A stretch of DNA of 64,000 nucleotides from Altererythrobacter epoxidivorans (GTDB lineage: Bacteria > Pseudomonadota > Alphaproteobacteria > Sphingomonadales > Sphingomonadaceae): the NCBI RefSeq assembly GCF_001281485.1, contig NZ_CP012669.1, positions 1,550,001 to 1,614,000 on the forward strand. The letters run 5' to 3'. The position numbers and the translations under genes are program-made. Numbering within the stretch: the first letter of the stretch is position 1; the number at the start of each line of letters is the position of its first letter. Shown here in pieces: positions 25,339 to 34,759 of the stretch. The notes under the pieces were generated by a model. It saw nothing but the letters and a program-made list of their open reading frames with translations. It did no database searches and had not been told where the DNA came from.

Positions 25339-26682
25339 TCAGGCGATCACCGGCTCGATGATCCGGCCCGCAAGCGAATTGGGGCCGGCTTCGAGCAGTT
25401 CGACCTCGACCAGGTCGCCGATGGTATAATCGCCGTCGAACCAGACGCTTTGCAGCCAAGGCGATTTGCCGAGCCACTGGTTGGCGTGCTTGCCCTTGCG
25501 TTCGATCAGGACCTGGCAAGTTTTGCCAACGCTCCCCTCGTTGAAGGCGTGCTGGTCACGGTTCAAGAGCGCCTGCAGCCGTTGCAGACGGTCGTCCATC
25601 ACGTCCTTTGGAACCTGCCCGTCCATCGTCGCAGCGGGGGTGCCGGGACGCGGCGAATATTTGAAGCTGTATGCCTGCGCGTAACCGACCGCATCGACCA
25701 GCGCGAGGGTGTCGGCGAACTCGGCTTCGGTCTCGCCCGGGAAACCGACGATGAAGTCGCCTGACAGGGCAAGATCAGGTCGCGCCGCACGAAATCGCTC
25801 GAGCAGCCTGAGATAGCTTTCCGCCGTGTGGCTGCGGTTCATTGCCTTGAGCACGCGATCGTTGCCCGACTGCACCGGCAGGTGGAGATAGGGCATCAGC
25901 TTGTCGATCTCGCCATGGGCGGCAATCAGCGCGTCATCCATGTCGGCAGGGTGGCTGGTCGTATAGCGGATGCGCTTCAGCCCATCGATCCTAGCCAGGT
26001 CACGGATCAGTCCCGCCAGGCCCACCTTGTGTCCCTTTGTGTCCTCACCGGACCATGCGCTTACGTTTTGCCCGAGCAGCGTGATTTCACGCGCGCCCGC
26101 TTCGACCAGTTTGTGCGCTTCGGCCACGAGGTCGCTGTAAGGGCGCGAGATTTCCGCGCCGCGGGTATAGGGCACCACGCAATAGGTGCAGAACTTGTCG
26201 CACCCTTCCTGCACCGTCAGGAAAGCGGTTGGACCGATCTTGCGCCGTTCTGGCAGGGCATCGAATTTCGCGATCGGCGGCATGTCGGTGTCGGTCGCAC
26301 GCTCGCCCTTAACCGCTTTGTCGAGCATTTCCGGGAGCCGGTGATATGCCTGCGGGCCGACCACCATGCTGACCGCTGGCGCGCGCGCCATGATCTCTTC
26401 ACCCTCGGCCTGCGCAACACAGCCGGCAACCGCGATCATCGGTTCACGGCCCGCGGCCTTGCCCGCCTTCACCAGCCGCCCGATGTCCGAATAAACCTTC
26501 TCCGCCGCCTTCTCGCGAATGTGGCAGGTGTTGAGCACGACGAGATCGGCGTCCTCGCCCTCCGGCGCGGGCGTAATCCCGCGTGTCGCAAGCAGTTCCG
26601 CCATGCGTTCGCCGTCATAGACGTTCATCTGGCAGCCGAAGCTCTTGACCCTGTAGGTCCGTGGAGGTGTTTTCGCGGTCAT
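25339..26682 (-). CDS. miaB: tRNA-2-methylthio-N6-dimethylallyladenosine synthase
   Basis: Radical-SAM methylthiotransferase for A37 of UNN-decoding tRNAs. 447 residues from ATG 26682. The MTTase domain supplies Cys ([24 protein letters not shown]) for one cluster; radical-[18 protein letters not shown] binds the second; a TRAM domain ends it (LIERKGK..., [17 protein letters not shown]). Longer readings up to 26931 add Arg-rich non-homologous residues. It depends on Fe-S carriers such as NfuA. Confidence 0.95.
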   Translation of the reverse strand: MTAKTPPRTYRVKSFGCQMNVYDGERMAELLATRGITPAPEGEDADLVVLNTCHIREKAAEKVYSDIGRLVKAGKAAGREPMIAVAGCVAQAEGEEIMARAPAVSMVVGPQAYHRLPEMLDKAVKGERATDTDMPPIAKFDALPERRKIGPTAFLTVQEGCDKFCTYCVVPYTRGAEISRPYSDLVAEAHKLVEAGAREITLLGQNVSAWSGEDTKGHKVGLAGLIRDLARIDGLKRIRYTTSHPADMDDALIAAHGEIDKLMPYLHLPVQSGNDRVLKAMNRSHTAESYLRLLERFRAARPDLALSGDFIVGFPGETEAEFADTLALVDAVGYAQAYSFKYSPRPGTPAATMDGQVPKDVMDDRLQRLQALLNRDQHAFNEGSVGKTCQVLIERKGKHANQWLGKSPWLQSVWFDGDYTIGDLVEVELLEAGPNSLAGRIIEPVIA

Positions 26683-26717
26683 GGGAGGCGCGCCTTTAGG
26701 GCAATCGCTGGCGCGGT

Positions 26718-27173
26718 TCAATTCTTTCGCAGCGACGCCGCGCGGTCGAGATCCTTCTCGCGCCCGAAAATCTCGAGGATCGTGACAAGTTCGTCGAGCT
26801 CCGGTGCGAAGACTTCGCATCCACAGTGCGAGACCCGCGTCCTGGTCACGGGTTCGATACGGTACCATTCGTCGCCGACGCGAACGTCGAGGCCGGTCAT
26901 GAACTCGACAGCAATCGCCGGTTCGCTCCAAATGCCGAAAAGCTCGGAACGGAACATCGGCTTGCTCTCGTCAGGCGAATTGCTGAGCGGCAGTCGGGCA
27001 TAAAGCGCGTCGAGATCGCGCCGCGACACGATCACGTCGATATCGGCGATTGAACCGGGTTCGCCGCCATGGAGGGCGACGGCAGCGCTACCGATCACCC
27101 ACCAGTCGTCACGGGCACCCGACATTGCTTGCGCAAGCCGGCCGAGCGATTTGGCGAAAGTCTCGTCGGTCAA
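26718..27173 (-). CDS. Predicted nucleotidyltransferase-fold protein
   Basis: 151 residues. The N-terminal part has [12 protein letters not shown]...[10 protein letters not shown], the GS-x(n)-DxDV pattern of minimal nucleotidyltransferases (AbiEii/MNT-like). Standing alone between miaB and a small membrane gene, without a recognisable antitoxin or HEPN partner. It overlaps the next gene upstream by 4 nt. Activity not provable from sequence. Confidence 0.7.
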   Translation of the reverse strand: MTDETFAKSLGRLAQAMSGARDDWWVIGSAAVALHGGEPGSIADIDVIVSRRDLDALYARLPLSNSPDESKPMFRSELFGIWSEPAIAVEFMTGLDVRVGDEWYRIEPVTRTRVSHCGCEVFAPELDELVTILEIFGREKDLDRAASLRKN

Positions 27174-27478
27174 GCGTGGGCTCCGGCTTCAGCGGATTGC
27201 CGCCGCAAGAGTATCGTCGCGCTGACAAAACCGACGATCCATGGAAGGATCACCGGCGAAAGCATCATCAGCCCGACCATGAACCACGCGAAATCCTCGC
27301 GCAGGGTGCCGGTCGGCGTGCTCGTAGCCATGACAGCCACGTAGGCCCAGAATGGCAGGAGGCCGAAGCCGATCCATCTCGCCACACGGCCGAGCCGCCT
27401 GATTCGCGGGGTGAACCAGCCTGCACCATAACCGATGGCGAGGCTGGCAAAGACCAGGAGCCAGAACTGTGCAGTCAC
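27170..27478 (-). CDS. Small inner-membrane protein, unknown
   Basis: 102 residues with three predicted transmembrane helices (about 3-17, 33-50, 62-90). ATGA-type overlap with the nucleotidyltransferase gene at 27170-27173 implies coupled translation. It lies 21 nt after the cyclophilin gene on the same strand. No family recognised. Confidence 0.65.
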   Translation of the reverse strand: MTAQFWLLVFASLAIGYGAGWFTPRIRRLGRVARWIGFGLLPFWAYVAVMATSTPTGTLREDFAWFMVGLMMLSPVILPWIVGFVSATILLRRQSAEAGAHA

Positions 27479-27499
27479 AAGACTGGCTCCCGTGTCGGA

Positions 27500-27964
27500 T
27501 CAGGCTACCGTCGCCTTGACGATCTTGCCCGGATTTGCCGGCGGCTCGCCCTTGGGCAGCGCGTCGACATGTTCCATGCCGCTCGTTACCTCGCCCCAGA
27601 CGGTGTACTGGCCGTCGAGGAAGTGCGCGTCTTCGAAGCAGATGAAGAACTGCGAATTGGCGCTGTCGGGGAAGCTCGAACGCGCCATCGAGCAGGTGCC
27701 GCGCACGTGCGGTTCGGCATTGAATTCCGCCTTGAGGTCAGGACGGTCGCTGCCGCCCATGCCGGTGCCCGTCGGGTCACCGCCCTGGGCCATGAAGCCC
27801 GGGATCACGCGGTGGAAAACGACGCCGTCATAGAAACCTTCTTTGGCGAGCTCGGAAATGCGTTCGACGTGGCCCGGCGCAAGGTCGGGACGCAGCTTGA
27901 TGACGACATCCTTGCCCTCGCCGTCTCCGGTATCGAGCGTGAAGGTCAGCGTCTGGTCGGCCAT
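27500..27964 (-). CDS. Cyclophilin-type peptidyl-prolyl cis-trans isomerase
   Basis: 154 residues, cytosolic (no signal peptide). Core VVFHRVIPGFMAQGGDPTGTGMGG, SMARSSFPDSANSQFFICFEDAHFLDGQYTVWGEV matches PpiB-like enzymes, with catalytic Arg in FHRV and QFFI. Starts at ATG 27964 with AGGAGA 7 nt upstream. Divergent from mgtE. Confidence 0.93.
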   Translation of the reverse strand: MADQTLTFTLDTGDGEGKDVVIKLRPDLAPGHVERISELAKEGFYDGVVFHRVIPGFMAQGGDPTGTGMGGSDRPDLKAEFNAEPHVRGTCSMARSSFPDSANSQFFICFEDAHFLDGQYTVWGEVTSGMEHVDALPKGEPPANPGKIVKATVA

Positions 27965-28073
27965 AAATGAATCTCCTTGGTTTGGCCGGGGGATATAGAG
28001 ACTTGTGGGGACGAGTCACCCCCAAGGCTGATCGCGTCTTGCAATTCCGACCCTCCTGCCTAGACCACACCCC

Positions 28074-29534
28074 ATGACCGAGCCGATCCACGACGAAGAC
28101 CTGCTGGAAGTGCAGGCTGCCGATATTCCGGCAGAGGACGGCCCGCACCCCGACGACCGCATCGACGACGAGCGGCACGACGAGGAAAACCGCCTGAAGC
28201 CCGAATATCTGCGCGCCGTTCGCGATGCGCTGGAAGAGGGTGAAAAGGGCGAGGTTTATGACCTTGTCGAGCCGTTGCATCCGGCCGACATCGCCGACCT
28301 TCTCGAACTTCTCGACCGCGAAGACCGCGCCTTGCTGGCCGCAGCCATCACCGATCTGATGAGCAGCGAGGTCATCGCAGAGCTCAACGATCACGTCCGC
28401 GAGGACATGATGGAAGCGCTCGCCCCTGAAGCGGTCGCGACCATCGTCGAGCAGCTGGAAACCGACGACGCCGTCCAGCTGATCGAGGATCTGGACGAGG
28501 ACGACCAGCAGGCCGTTCTTGCCGAGATGGAGGCAGAAGATCGCATCGCGATCGAAAGCGCCCTCGCCTATCCCGAGGAAACCGCCGGCCGCCTGATGAA
28601 CCGCGATTTCGTCGCGGTACCCGAACACATGACCGTGGGCGGCCTGATCGATTATCTGCGCGAGGAAGGTGACCTGACGCACGATTTCTTCGAAGTCTTC
28701 GTGGTCGACCATATGCATCACCCGGTCGGGACCTGCGCGTTGTCGTGGATTTTGACTGCGCCCCGCAACGTTGCGCTGACCGACGTCATGAAACGCGACC
28801 AGACGCTGATCCCGGTTACGATGGATCAGGAAGAGGTCGCCCTGATGTTCCAGAAATACGGCCTGATCTCTGCCGCCGTGACCGATGACGATGGCAGGCT
28901 GGTCGGCCAGATGACGGTCGACGACGTCGTCCACATCATCTCCGAAGAGGCGGGCGAAGACGTCCTGCTGCTGTCGGGTGCTGGCGACGGCGACATCAAC
29001 GAACCGATCCGCGAAGCCTATGTCAGCCGCGTACGCTGGCTGATCGCAAACCTCGGCACGGCGTTGGTCGCATCACTGATCATTGCCATGTTCGGTGCTG
29101 CGATCGAAAAGCTGGTGGCGCTCGCCGTCCTGATGCCGATCGTCGCAAGCATCGGCGGCAATGCCGGTACGCAGACCATGGCCGTTTCGGTTCGCGCCAT
29201 TGCCACCAACCAGCTGACGCGCGCCAATACCTGGCGGATCGTCTGGCGCGAAATGCGCGTCGCATTGCTCAACGGGGCAACCGTCGCGGTGCTGATCGGG
29301 ATCGCAACTAGCCTGATCTTCAATCCCATGCTGGGCGGAGTGATCGCTACCGCCATGATCATCAACATCGCGGTCGCGGGCTTGGCCGGCGTGCTGGTCC
29401 CGGTCATCTTCGAGCGGCTCGATCAGGACCCTGCCGTGGCGTCGAGCGTGTTCGTGACGATGATCACGGATTCGATGGGCTTTTTCGCCTTTCTGGGGCT
29501 GGCAGTTGCCAGCGGCTTGGTCTCCGCCGCCTGA
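28074..29534 (+). CDS. mgtE: Magnesium transporter MgtE
   Basis: 486 residues: acidic N-domain with superhelical repeats (LHPADIADLLELLDREDR), a CBS pair at about 165-290 with FVAVPEHMTVGGLIDYLRE, then five transmembrane helices from about 320 with the pore signature SIGGNAGTQTMAVSVRA. A gated Mg2+ channel of the inner membrane. No Mg-sensing leader is obvious in the 108 nt upstream. An acidic 40-residue leader precedes the N-domain. Confidence 0.95.
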   Translation: MTEPIHDEDLLEVQAADIPAEDGPHPDDRIDDERHDEENRLKPEYLRAVRDALEEGEKGEVYDLVEPLHPADIADLLELLDREDRALLAAAITDLMSSEVIAELNDHVREDMMEALAPEAVATIVEQLETDDAVQLIEDLDEDDQQAVLAEMEAEDRIAIESALAYPEETAGRLMNRDFVAVPEHMTVGGLIDYLREEGDLTHDFFEVFVVDHMHHPVGTCALSWILTAPRNVALTDVMKRDQTLIPVTMDQEEVALMFQKYGLISAAVTDDDGRLVGQMTVDDVVHIISEEAGEDVLLLSGAGDGDINEPIREAYVSRVRWLIANLGTALVASLIIAMFGAAIEKLVALAVLMPIVASIGGNAGTQTMAVSVRAIATNQLTRANTWRIVWREMRVALLNGATVAVLIGIATSLIFNPMLGGVIATAMIINIAVAGLAGVLVPVIFERLDQDPAVASSVFVTMITDSMGFFAFLGLAVASGLVSAA

Positions 29535-29552
29535 CACCCTATCTGGCAGAAC

Positions 29553-29945
29553 ATGCCGCTTCACATGACCAAGATCGCCTACCGTTCGGGCAGCATCGAC
29601 AACCTGCGACGCTGGGTCGAATCAGGCAGCCGTGCGGAAATGACGACGCGATACCTGCCCAAGCGTCATGAAGAGATGATCGGCGGATCGCTCTACTGGA
29701 TCCTCGATCACACGATCAAGGCACGCAGCCCGATCCGCGAATTCGAGCAGCGCAAGGATGGCCGCTGGACGATCTGGCTCGACCCGCAACTGATCCTCGT
29801 CCACCCAGCACCAAAGCGCGCGCACCAGGGCTGGCGTTATCTTGCCGAAGAGAACGCCCCGCGGGACCTGAAGGACGGCGAGGATGTGGGTGACGTGCTG
29901 CCCGGAAGGCTGGCTGGCAAGCTGGAGCGGCTGGGCCTGATCTAG
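29553..29945 (+). CDS. DUF1489 family protein
   Basis: 130 residues starting MPLHMTKIAYRSGSIDNLRRW, with HEEMIGGSLYWILDHTIKARSPI and HPAPKRAHQGWRYL, the conserved core of this alphaproteobacterial family of unknown function. Soluble, basic. It follows mgtE by 18 nt. Its stop overlaps the stop of the convergent DsbA-family gene (29942-29945). Confidence 0.85.
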   Translation: MPLHMTKIAYRSGSIDNLRRWVESGSRAEMTTRYLPKRHEEMIGGSLYWILDHTIKARSPIREFEQRKDGRWTIWLDPQLILVHPAPKRAHQGWRYLAEENAPRDLKDGEDVGDVLPGRLAGKLERLGLI

Positions 29946-30634
29946 GCCGCTGTCTTTTCGGCTACCCTGCGCAGGGCGGTGACATAGGTTTCCGGCCCCT
30001 GCGCGCCCGGTATCATGAATTTGCCATTCACGACCATCGCCGGAACCCCGGTGATGTTCATGTCCCATGCGGCGCGTTCCTCGGCCAGCACGCGCGCATC
30101 GAGCTCTTCGCTGGCGAGCGCAGCCTTCGCCGCTTCGCGGTGCAATCCGGCAGATGAGGCAACGTCGAGCAAGACTTCATGGTCGGAGACATCGCGCCGT
30201 TCGTTGAAGTGCGCCCTGAACAATGCGAGCTTGAGCGTGGTCTGCGCCTGCGGTCCGGCTTCTTCCAGCGCCCACGTCAGCAGTTTGTGCGCATCGCGCG
30301 TGTTCCACATCATCGCAGGCGGGGCTTCATCGCCATGACGGTCGCCCTCGTAATCGAGCGAGACTTTCGCAACCTCGGCAGCTTCGCGCATCCGGCCCTG
30401 CACAGCCTTGGAATCGTCGATACTGCGCCCGTACTTGCGGGCAATATGGGCCGTCCGCTCTTCGCCTTCAGGCGGCATGTCGGGGTTCAGTTCGAACGCA
30501 TGCCAGCGGATCTGGGCCTCGATCTCGCCGTCCAGAACCTCGAGTGCCTGCGTCAGATTGCCCCAGCCGACGTAGCACCACGGGCACATGACATCGGACC
30601 AGATGTCGATCGTCATCCGCTGCGGCGCTGTCAT
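29942..30634 (-). CDS. DsbA/FrnE family oxidoreductase
   Basis: 230 residues, cytosolic thioredoxin-fold protein with CPWC (WSDVMCPWCYVGWGNL) near residue 17 and cis-Pro loop GVPAMVVNGKFMIPGAQ. FrnE-like proteins are 2-hydroxychromene-2-carboxylate isomerase relatives with disulfide isomerase activity in stress. ATG 30634 is preferred because it overlaps the nudC stop as ATGA; 30646 would add four residues. Confidence 0.87.
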   Translation of the reverse strand: MTAPQRMTIDIWSDVMCPWCYVGWGNLTQALEVLDGEIEAQIRWHAFELNPDMPPEGEERTAHIARKYGRSIDDSKAVQGRMREAAEVAKVSLDYEGDRHGDEAPPAMMWNTRDAHKLLTWALEEAGPQAQTTLKLALFRAHFNERRDVSDHEVLLDVASSAGLHREAAKAALASEELDARVLAEERAAWDMNITGVPAMVVNGKFMIPGAQGPETYVTALRRVAEKTAA

Positions 30635-31503
30635 CGCGACACCCACCAGTGCAGCAAATGGTGCGCGATCGCATGCGGTGGCGGCGCGACAAACGGACCG
30701 GAGCCCGCAAGTGCGGAAGTCACTTCGTCGCGTGTGTACCAGTTGATCTCGGCCATTTCGGTTTCGTCGATCACCAGCGCATCGTCATCCGCATAGCTGT
30801 GACAGCCGATCATCAACTGGCTGGGGAAAGGCCACGGCTGGCTGGCAATATAGCTGACGTCCCGCACGCGGACGCCCGATTCCTCGAACACCTCGCGCTG
30901 AACGCCCTCTTCGATCGTCTCGCCCGGTTCGACAAAGCCGGCAAGCGCACTGAAGCGACCCTCTGGCCACCCCTTGCCCCGCCCGAGCATGACGCGCCCT
31001 TCATGTTCGACCAGCATGATCGTGACCGGATCGGTTCGGGGGAAATGCTGCGCTCCGCAGCTGCCGCAATTGCGCTGCCAACCGCCCTTAGCGAGGGAGG
31101 TTTCAGCCCCGCATTGGGCGCAGAAGCGGTGCCGTGCATGCCAGTCGGCAATGCTGCGAGCGCCGCCGTATAGCGCGAGGTCGCCCGGCTCCATGCTGGC
31201 CATCAATGACCACAGCTGCGGGTTCGCCATCCGAGGTGCCGCATCGCCGCGACCCGGCACCGCAACGAAGCACGCCTTGCCATCGTCGAGCCCGAGGAAA
31301 ACCAGTTCGGCATCCTCTGCTGCATCGGCCAGGCTGCCCCAGGCGAGCCGCCCGTCATCGCCGATCGACGGCATCAATCCGTCGAGCAGCAGCAGCCGCG
31401 CCTTCCAGTTCATCATCCCGGCAAGGGCATCCGGATCGGCGCGGAGGTTGTCCGCGCGGTCGAGCGGCGAACCTGCGAATGAAAGAGGTCTTGTCCCGGT
31501 CAA
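30631..31503 (-). CDS. nudC: NAD+ diphosphatase (NADH pyrophosphatase, RNA deNADding)
   Basis: Hydrolyses NAD(H) or removes NAD caps from RNA. 290 residues: N-terminal domain, zinc ribbon with four Cys (CAQCGAETSLAKGGWQRNCGSCG split by 14 residues), and Nudix box GFVEPGETIEEGVQREVFEESGV. The NudC-specific SQPWPFPSQLM follows it. Coupled by ATGA overlap to the FrnE-like gene. Confidence 0.94.
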   Translation of the reverse strand: MTGTRPLSFAGSPLDRADNLRADPDALAGMMNWKARLLLLDGLMPSIGDDGRLAWGSLADAAEDAELVFLGLDDGKACFVAVPGRGDAAPRMANPQLWSLMASMEPGDLALYGGARSIADWHARHRFCAQCGAETSLAKGGWQRNCGSCGAQHFPRTDPVTIMLVEHEGRVMLGRGKGWPEGRFSALAGFVEPGETIEEGVQREVFEESGVRVRDVSYIASQPWPFPSQLMIGCHSYADDDALVIDETEMAEINWYTRDEVTSALAGSGPFVAPPPHAIAHHLLHWWVSR

Positions 31504-31504
31504 A

Positions 31505-32815
31505 TCAGATCGCCTTGCCCTTCATTGCCTTCATGTCCGCTTCCAGCGCGGCGAGGAATTCGTCGCGAATGGGGAAGGCATCCGAAGGCATATACTGGAC
31601 GAACAGTCCCGCGCGGAGGCCGCTGCCGAAATCGACCGAGCCGAGTGTACCGGCAGCGCCGCCCCAGCCATATGTCTGGCCAACGACCCGGCCGCCTGCG
31701 CCGAAGCCCTGACCGGCGATCCAGGTCTTGTCGACATTGACCGCCTTGGGCAGCAGGTTCGAGGTGCCGACGCGCACCGCAGGCTCGCTCATCACGCGCT
31801 TCCCGTCGATCTTGCCGTAACCGAGCACCATCTTGAGGAAACGGTCATAGTCGCGCGGGCTCATGACAAGGCCCGACCCGCCCCAGTGGATCGGCGGCTT
31901 GTCGAGATAGATCGACGCCTTGGCCGGATCCATCGGCAACGGCATGCCGTTGAGAATGCCGTAATTGTCCGTGAAGCGATCTACCTCGCTCTCCGGCACG
32001 CGGAAGAAGGTGCTGGTCATTCCGGCCGGGCCGAACATGCGATCCTGAAGGAAGCTTTCGAAACTCTGGCCAGAGGCAACTTCGATCACCCGGCCCAGCA
32101 CGTCGAGCCCGATCGAATAGCTCCACTCCGTTCCCGGCTGCGCAATCAGCGGCAGCTTCGCAACGCGATCAGCAAAGGCGGCAAGGCCCGGCGCGGGTTC
32201 GGTCCGGGACTGGCCCGGCAGCGGAATACGGCTGACCTGGCCGCCGACAATGCCGTTCTTGCGATAGGCGTCGAGCAGCGGTCCCTTGGTCACGATGTCG
32301 TATCCGAGCCCAGCGGTATGCGTCATCAGGTGGCGCGCGGTAATCGGGCGGTCTGCCGGAACCGTGTCGTCGAGCGGGCCGTCAGCTTTCTTGAGCACCC
32401 GCATGTTTGCAAAGCCGGGTATGAAATCGGCAATTGGCTGGTCGAGGCCGAGCTTGCCATCGGAAATCAGCATCATCGCAGCCATGCCCGTGATCGGCTT
32501 GGTCATCGAATAAACGCGATAGAGCGAATCCATATCGGCCTGCGGTGCCTGCCCGAAACGCAGCTTGCCGCGTGAAATTGCCTGCGGCTCTTCATCGCCC
32601 CAACCGAAGGCTGCAACCATGTTCGGGATCTTGCGGGCCGCAACATACTCGTTGATCTTTGCGGTAACCGCAGGCCAGCTTGCCGCAGCGTCCGAAGCCA
32701 GCAATTCGCGCCCGAACGGCAGTGTCGCCATTGCTCCGCCGGCTGCAAGATAGGCGCTCGAACGGAACAGGCTGCGACGTGAAATGCTGACGGATTCGAA
32801 TGTCCGGAATGCCAT
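31505..32815 (-). CDS. Serine hydrolase of the beta-lactamase/esterase (EstB) family
   Basis: 436 residues from ATG 32815. The N-terminal SRRSLFRSSAYLAAGG looks like a twin-arginine export signal, so it is probably periplasmic. Catalytic SxxK is SMTK (YRVYSMTKPITGMAAMML); the tyrosine motif region is EWSYSIGLD and HTAGLGYD is conserved. Substrate could be an ester or peptide; lactamase activity is not implied. Longer starts precede the signal. The upstream GAGG is 10 nt away. Confidence 0.85.
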   Translation of the reverse strand: MAFRTFESVSISRRSLFRSSAYLAAGGAMATLPFGRELLASDAAASWPAVTAKINEYVAARKIPNMVAAFGWGDEEPQAISRGKLRFGQAPQADMDSLYRVYSMTKPITGMAAMMLISDGKLGLDQPIADFIPGFANMRVLKKADGPLDDTVPADRPITARHLMTHTAGLGYDIVTKGPLLDAYRKNGIVGGQVSRIPLPGQSRTEPAPGLAAFADRVAKLPLIAQPGTEWSYSIGLDVLGRVIEVASGQSFESFLQDRMFGPAGMTSTFFRVPESEVDRFTDNYGILNGMPLPMDPAKASIYLDKPPIHWGGSGLVMSPRDYDRFLKMVLGYGKIDGKRVMSEPAVRVGTSNLLPKAVNVDKTWIAGQGFGAGGRVVGQTYGWGGAAGTLGSVDFGSGLRAGLFVQYMPSDAFPIRDEFLAALEADMKAMKGKAI

Positions 32816-32919
32816 TTGGTCAGGTCCTCTCTCAAAACTGTTTTGAAACCAATGATCAAACCGCGGTGTCAGGTCAATCGGCTCTTGCATGGATTAACTG
32901 TGCTACCCATATAAGACAC

Positions 32920-33141
32920 ATGCTGAACTTTCTTTCCATCCTCATCGGTATCGTCTCGCTGGTCATCGTCATTCCGGCGCAGATTCCACTGCTCGGCTGG
33001 GCCAACTGGCTTGCGCTTCCCCTGATCGCGATTGGCGTGGCTACAGGTCAGCTTTCGTCGAGCCGGAGCGGACGCAACTTTTGCCTCGTCGTCGGATTGA
33101 TCGCAGTGGTCCGCCTCAGCCTGGGCGGCGGCGTGCTCTAA
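32920..33141 (+). CDS. Small hydrophobic membrane protein, unknown
   Basis: 73 residues (MLNFLSILIGIVSLVIVIP...), two predicted transmembrane helices and a polar SSSRSGRNF linker. Divergent from the serine hydrolase. Its stop overlaps the stop of mutY (33138-33141). No family assigned. Confidence 0.6.
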   Translation: MLNFLSILIGIVSLVIVIPAQIPLLGWANWLALPLIAIGVATGQLSSSRSGRNFCLVVGLIAVVRLSLGGGVL

Positions 33142-34175
33142 CCCGATTGCGCGGTCGCGAGCCGCGCAGCCTTGGCGAAAAGTGTCGGTAGGCCGGCTTC
33201 ATCCAGACGGTCGAGCGGCCACCATTCTCCCTCCTCGACAGGATCCTGCGTCCCTTCGTAGCGCAGCACCGACAGCGTCAATGCCGCGTGGGTGAAGACG
33301 TGCTTCACGGCTCCGAGCCTGTTCCATTCACCAACAGGCAGTGGCTCAGCCGATCCGTCCTGCTGCGCCGTCCAGCCGTCATCCGGCAAGGCTCGCATCC
33401 CGCCGAGCATCCCTGATCCCTTGCGCGTGACGAGCCAGACATGGCCATCGCGCTCGATCCAAAATGCCTGACCGACCCGCTCGGGTTTCGACTTTTTCGG
33501 CGCCTTTATGGGCAACTCGGCAGGATCGCCTGCCTTGCGCCCCTCGCACTGCGCTGAAAGGGGACACAGTAGGCACTTCGGGGCGCGCGCAGTGCATATC
33601 CCGCTGCCGAGGTCCATCATCGCCTGCGCGAAATCGCCCGATCTGTGTTCCGGAGTGATCTCCTCCGCCCGCGCCCGGATCACCTTTCTGGCCTGCGGCA
33701 AGGTTTCCCGGATGTCGAACAGGCGCGCAACGACGCGTTCGACATTTGCATCGATCACCACGGCGCGTCTCTCGAACGCAATCGCCGCAATCGCTGCTGC
33801 GGTGTAGTCGCCGACCCCCGGCAGCTTGCGCAATTCTGCCTCAGTGTCGGGAAAACTTCCGCGCCCCGCAACTTCGCGGGCGCATTTCGCCAGGTTTCGC
33901 GCCCGGGAATAATAGCCAAGGCCAGCCCAGGCACCCATCACCTCCGCTTCTTCTGCGGCGGCCAGCGCGTCCACCGTTGGCCAGGTGGAAGTGAATTTCT
34001 CGAAATAGGGCTTTACCGCCGCCACAGTGGTCTGCTGGAGCATGACTTCCGACAGCCACACGCGATAAGGATCGGGCGCAGGCTCGCCGGGCCTCGCCCG
34101 CCACGGCAGGTCGCGTGCATGCTCGTCGTACCAGTGGAGCAATGTGTCCGAAATCGTGTTGTCGCTGGCAGTCAC
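33138..34175 (-). CDS. mutY: A/G-specific adenine glycosylase
   Basis: Removes A mispaired with 8-oxoguanine. 345 residues from GTG 34175 (TASDNTISDTLLHWYDEHARDLPWR). Features: SEVMLQQTTV, helix-hairpin-helix LPGVGDYTAAAIAAIAF with catalytic Asp, FeS cluster C-x6-C-x2-C-x5-C (CTARAPKCLLCPLSAQC) and a NUDIX-like C-terminal domain. The longer reading to 34238 would run into the divergent DUF721 gene (ATG 34205). Only 29 nt separate the two starts. Confidence 0.93.
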   Translation of the reverse strand: MTASDNTISDTLLHWYDEHARDLPWRARPGEPAPDPYRVWLSEVMLQQTTVAAVKPYFEKFTSTWPTVDALAAAEEAEVMGAWAGLGYYSRARNLAKCAREVAGRGSFPDTEAELRKLPGVGDYTAAAIAAIAFERRAVVIDANVERVVARLFDIRETLPQARKVIRARAEEITPEHRSGDFAQAMMDLGSGICTARAPKCLLCPLSAQCEGRKAGDPAELPIKAPKKSKPERVGQAFWIERDGHVWLVTRKGSGMLGGMRALPDDGWTAQQDGSAEPLPVGEWNRLGAVKHVFTHAALTLSVLRYEGTQDPVEEGEWWPLDRLDEAGLPTLFAKAARLATAQSG

Positions 34176-34204
34176 GCGCCGCCTATGGCATTGGCTGGCG
34201 TGTA

Positions 34205-34759
34205 ATGGAACGGGACGAAACACCGAAAACTCCGCCAAAACGCAAATCGCCTGGCAAGGCGCGCGAATGGCAGCGCCCGCGAGGCGGCGGGCCCAAACCC
34301 ATCGGCGAACTTATGCCGCAGATCGGCCGCACGGCATTTCGCCGCTTCGGTTTCGTGCAGAGCAGCGTGGTCACCCGCTGGCCCGAGATTGTGGGCGAGC
34401 ATCACTCGAAGATCTGCATGCCCGAAGCGATCCGATTCCCGCCGGGAGAGAAATCGGACGGCATCCTGCAACTGGTCGTGACCGGCGCCCACGCACCGCT
34501 GATCCAGCAGGTGATCCCCGAGATCATGGAGCGCGTGAACCGGTTCTTCGGTTACAAGGCCGTGTCGCGGGTAAAGCTGCGGCAAGGCGAGGTTAAGCCA
34601 AGAACTGCTGAAAGTCGGCCGAAGGCACCGCCTTCGCTGAAACCGATACCTATGGAACTGGGCGACAGCCTGCGCGACATCGGTGATCCGGAACTGCGGA
34701 CGGTGCTGGAATCGCTCGCCCGCAGCCTGGGCGACAGCGAGAATGGTGGGGACGTTTGA
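34205..34759 (+). CDS. DUF721 / DciA-like protein
   Basis: 184 residues. Core IGELMPQIGRTAFRRFGFVQSSVVTRWPEIVGEHHSKICMPEAIRFPPG..., then VTGAHAPLIQQVIPEIMERVNRFFGYKAVSRVKL, the DUF721 fold; relatives include DciA, which loads the replicative helicase DnaB. N-terminal 30 residues are basic and disordered. It starts a plus-strand run with two DsbA-like genes and smc. Helicase-loader role is inference from the family. Confidence 0.85.
   Translation: MERDETPKTPPKRKSPGKAREWQRPRGGGPKPIGELMPQIGRTAFRRFGFVQSSVVTRWPEIVGEHHSKICMPEAIRFPPGEKSDGILQLVVTGAHAPLIQQVIPEIMERVNRFFGYKAVSRVKLRQGEVKPRTAESRPKAPPSLKPIPMELGDSLRDIGDPELRTVLESLARSLGDSENGGDV

Noticed and set aside
27965..28073. Mg-sensing leader or riboswitch before mgtE
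   Set aside because: 108 nt with no recognisable M-box or stable fold.
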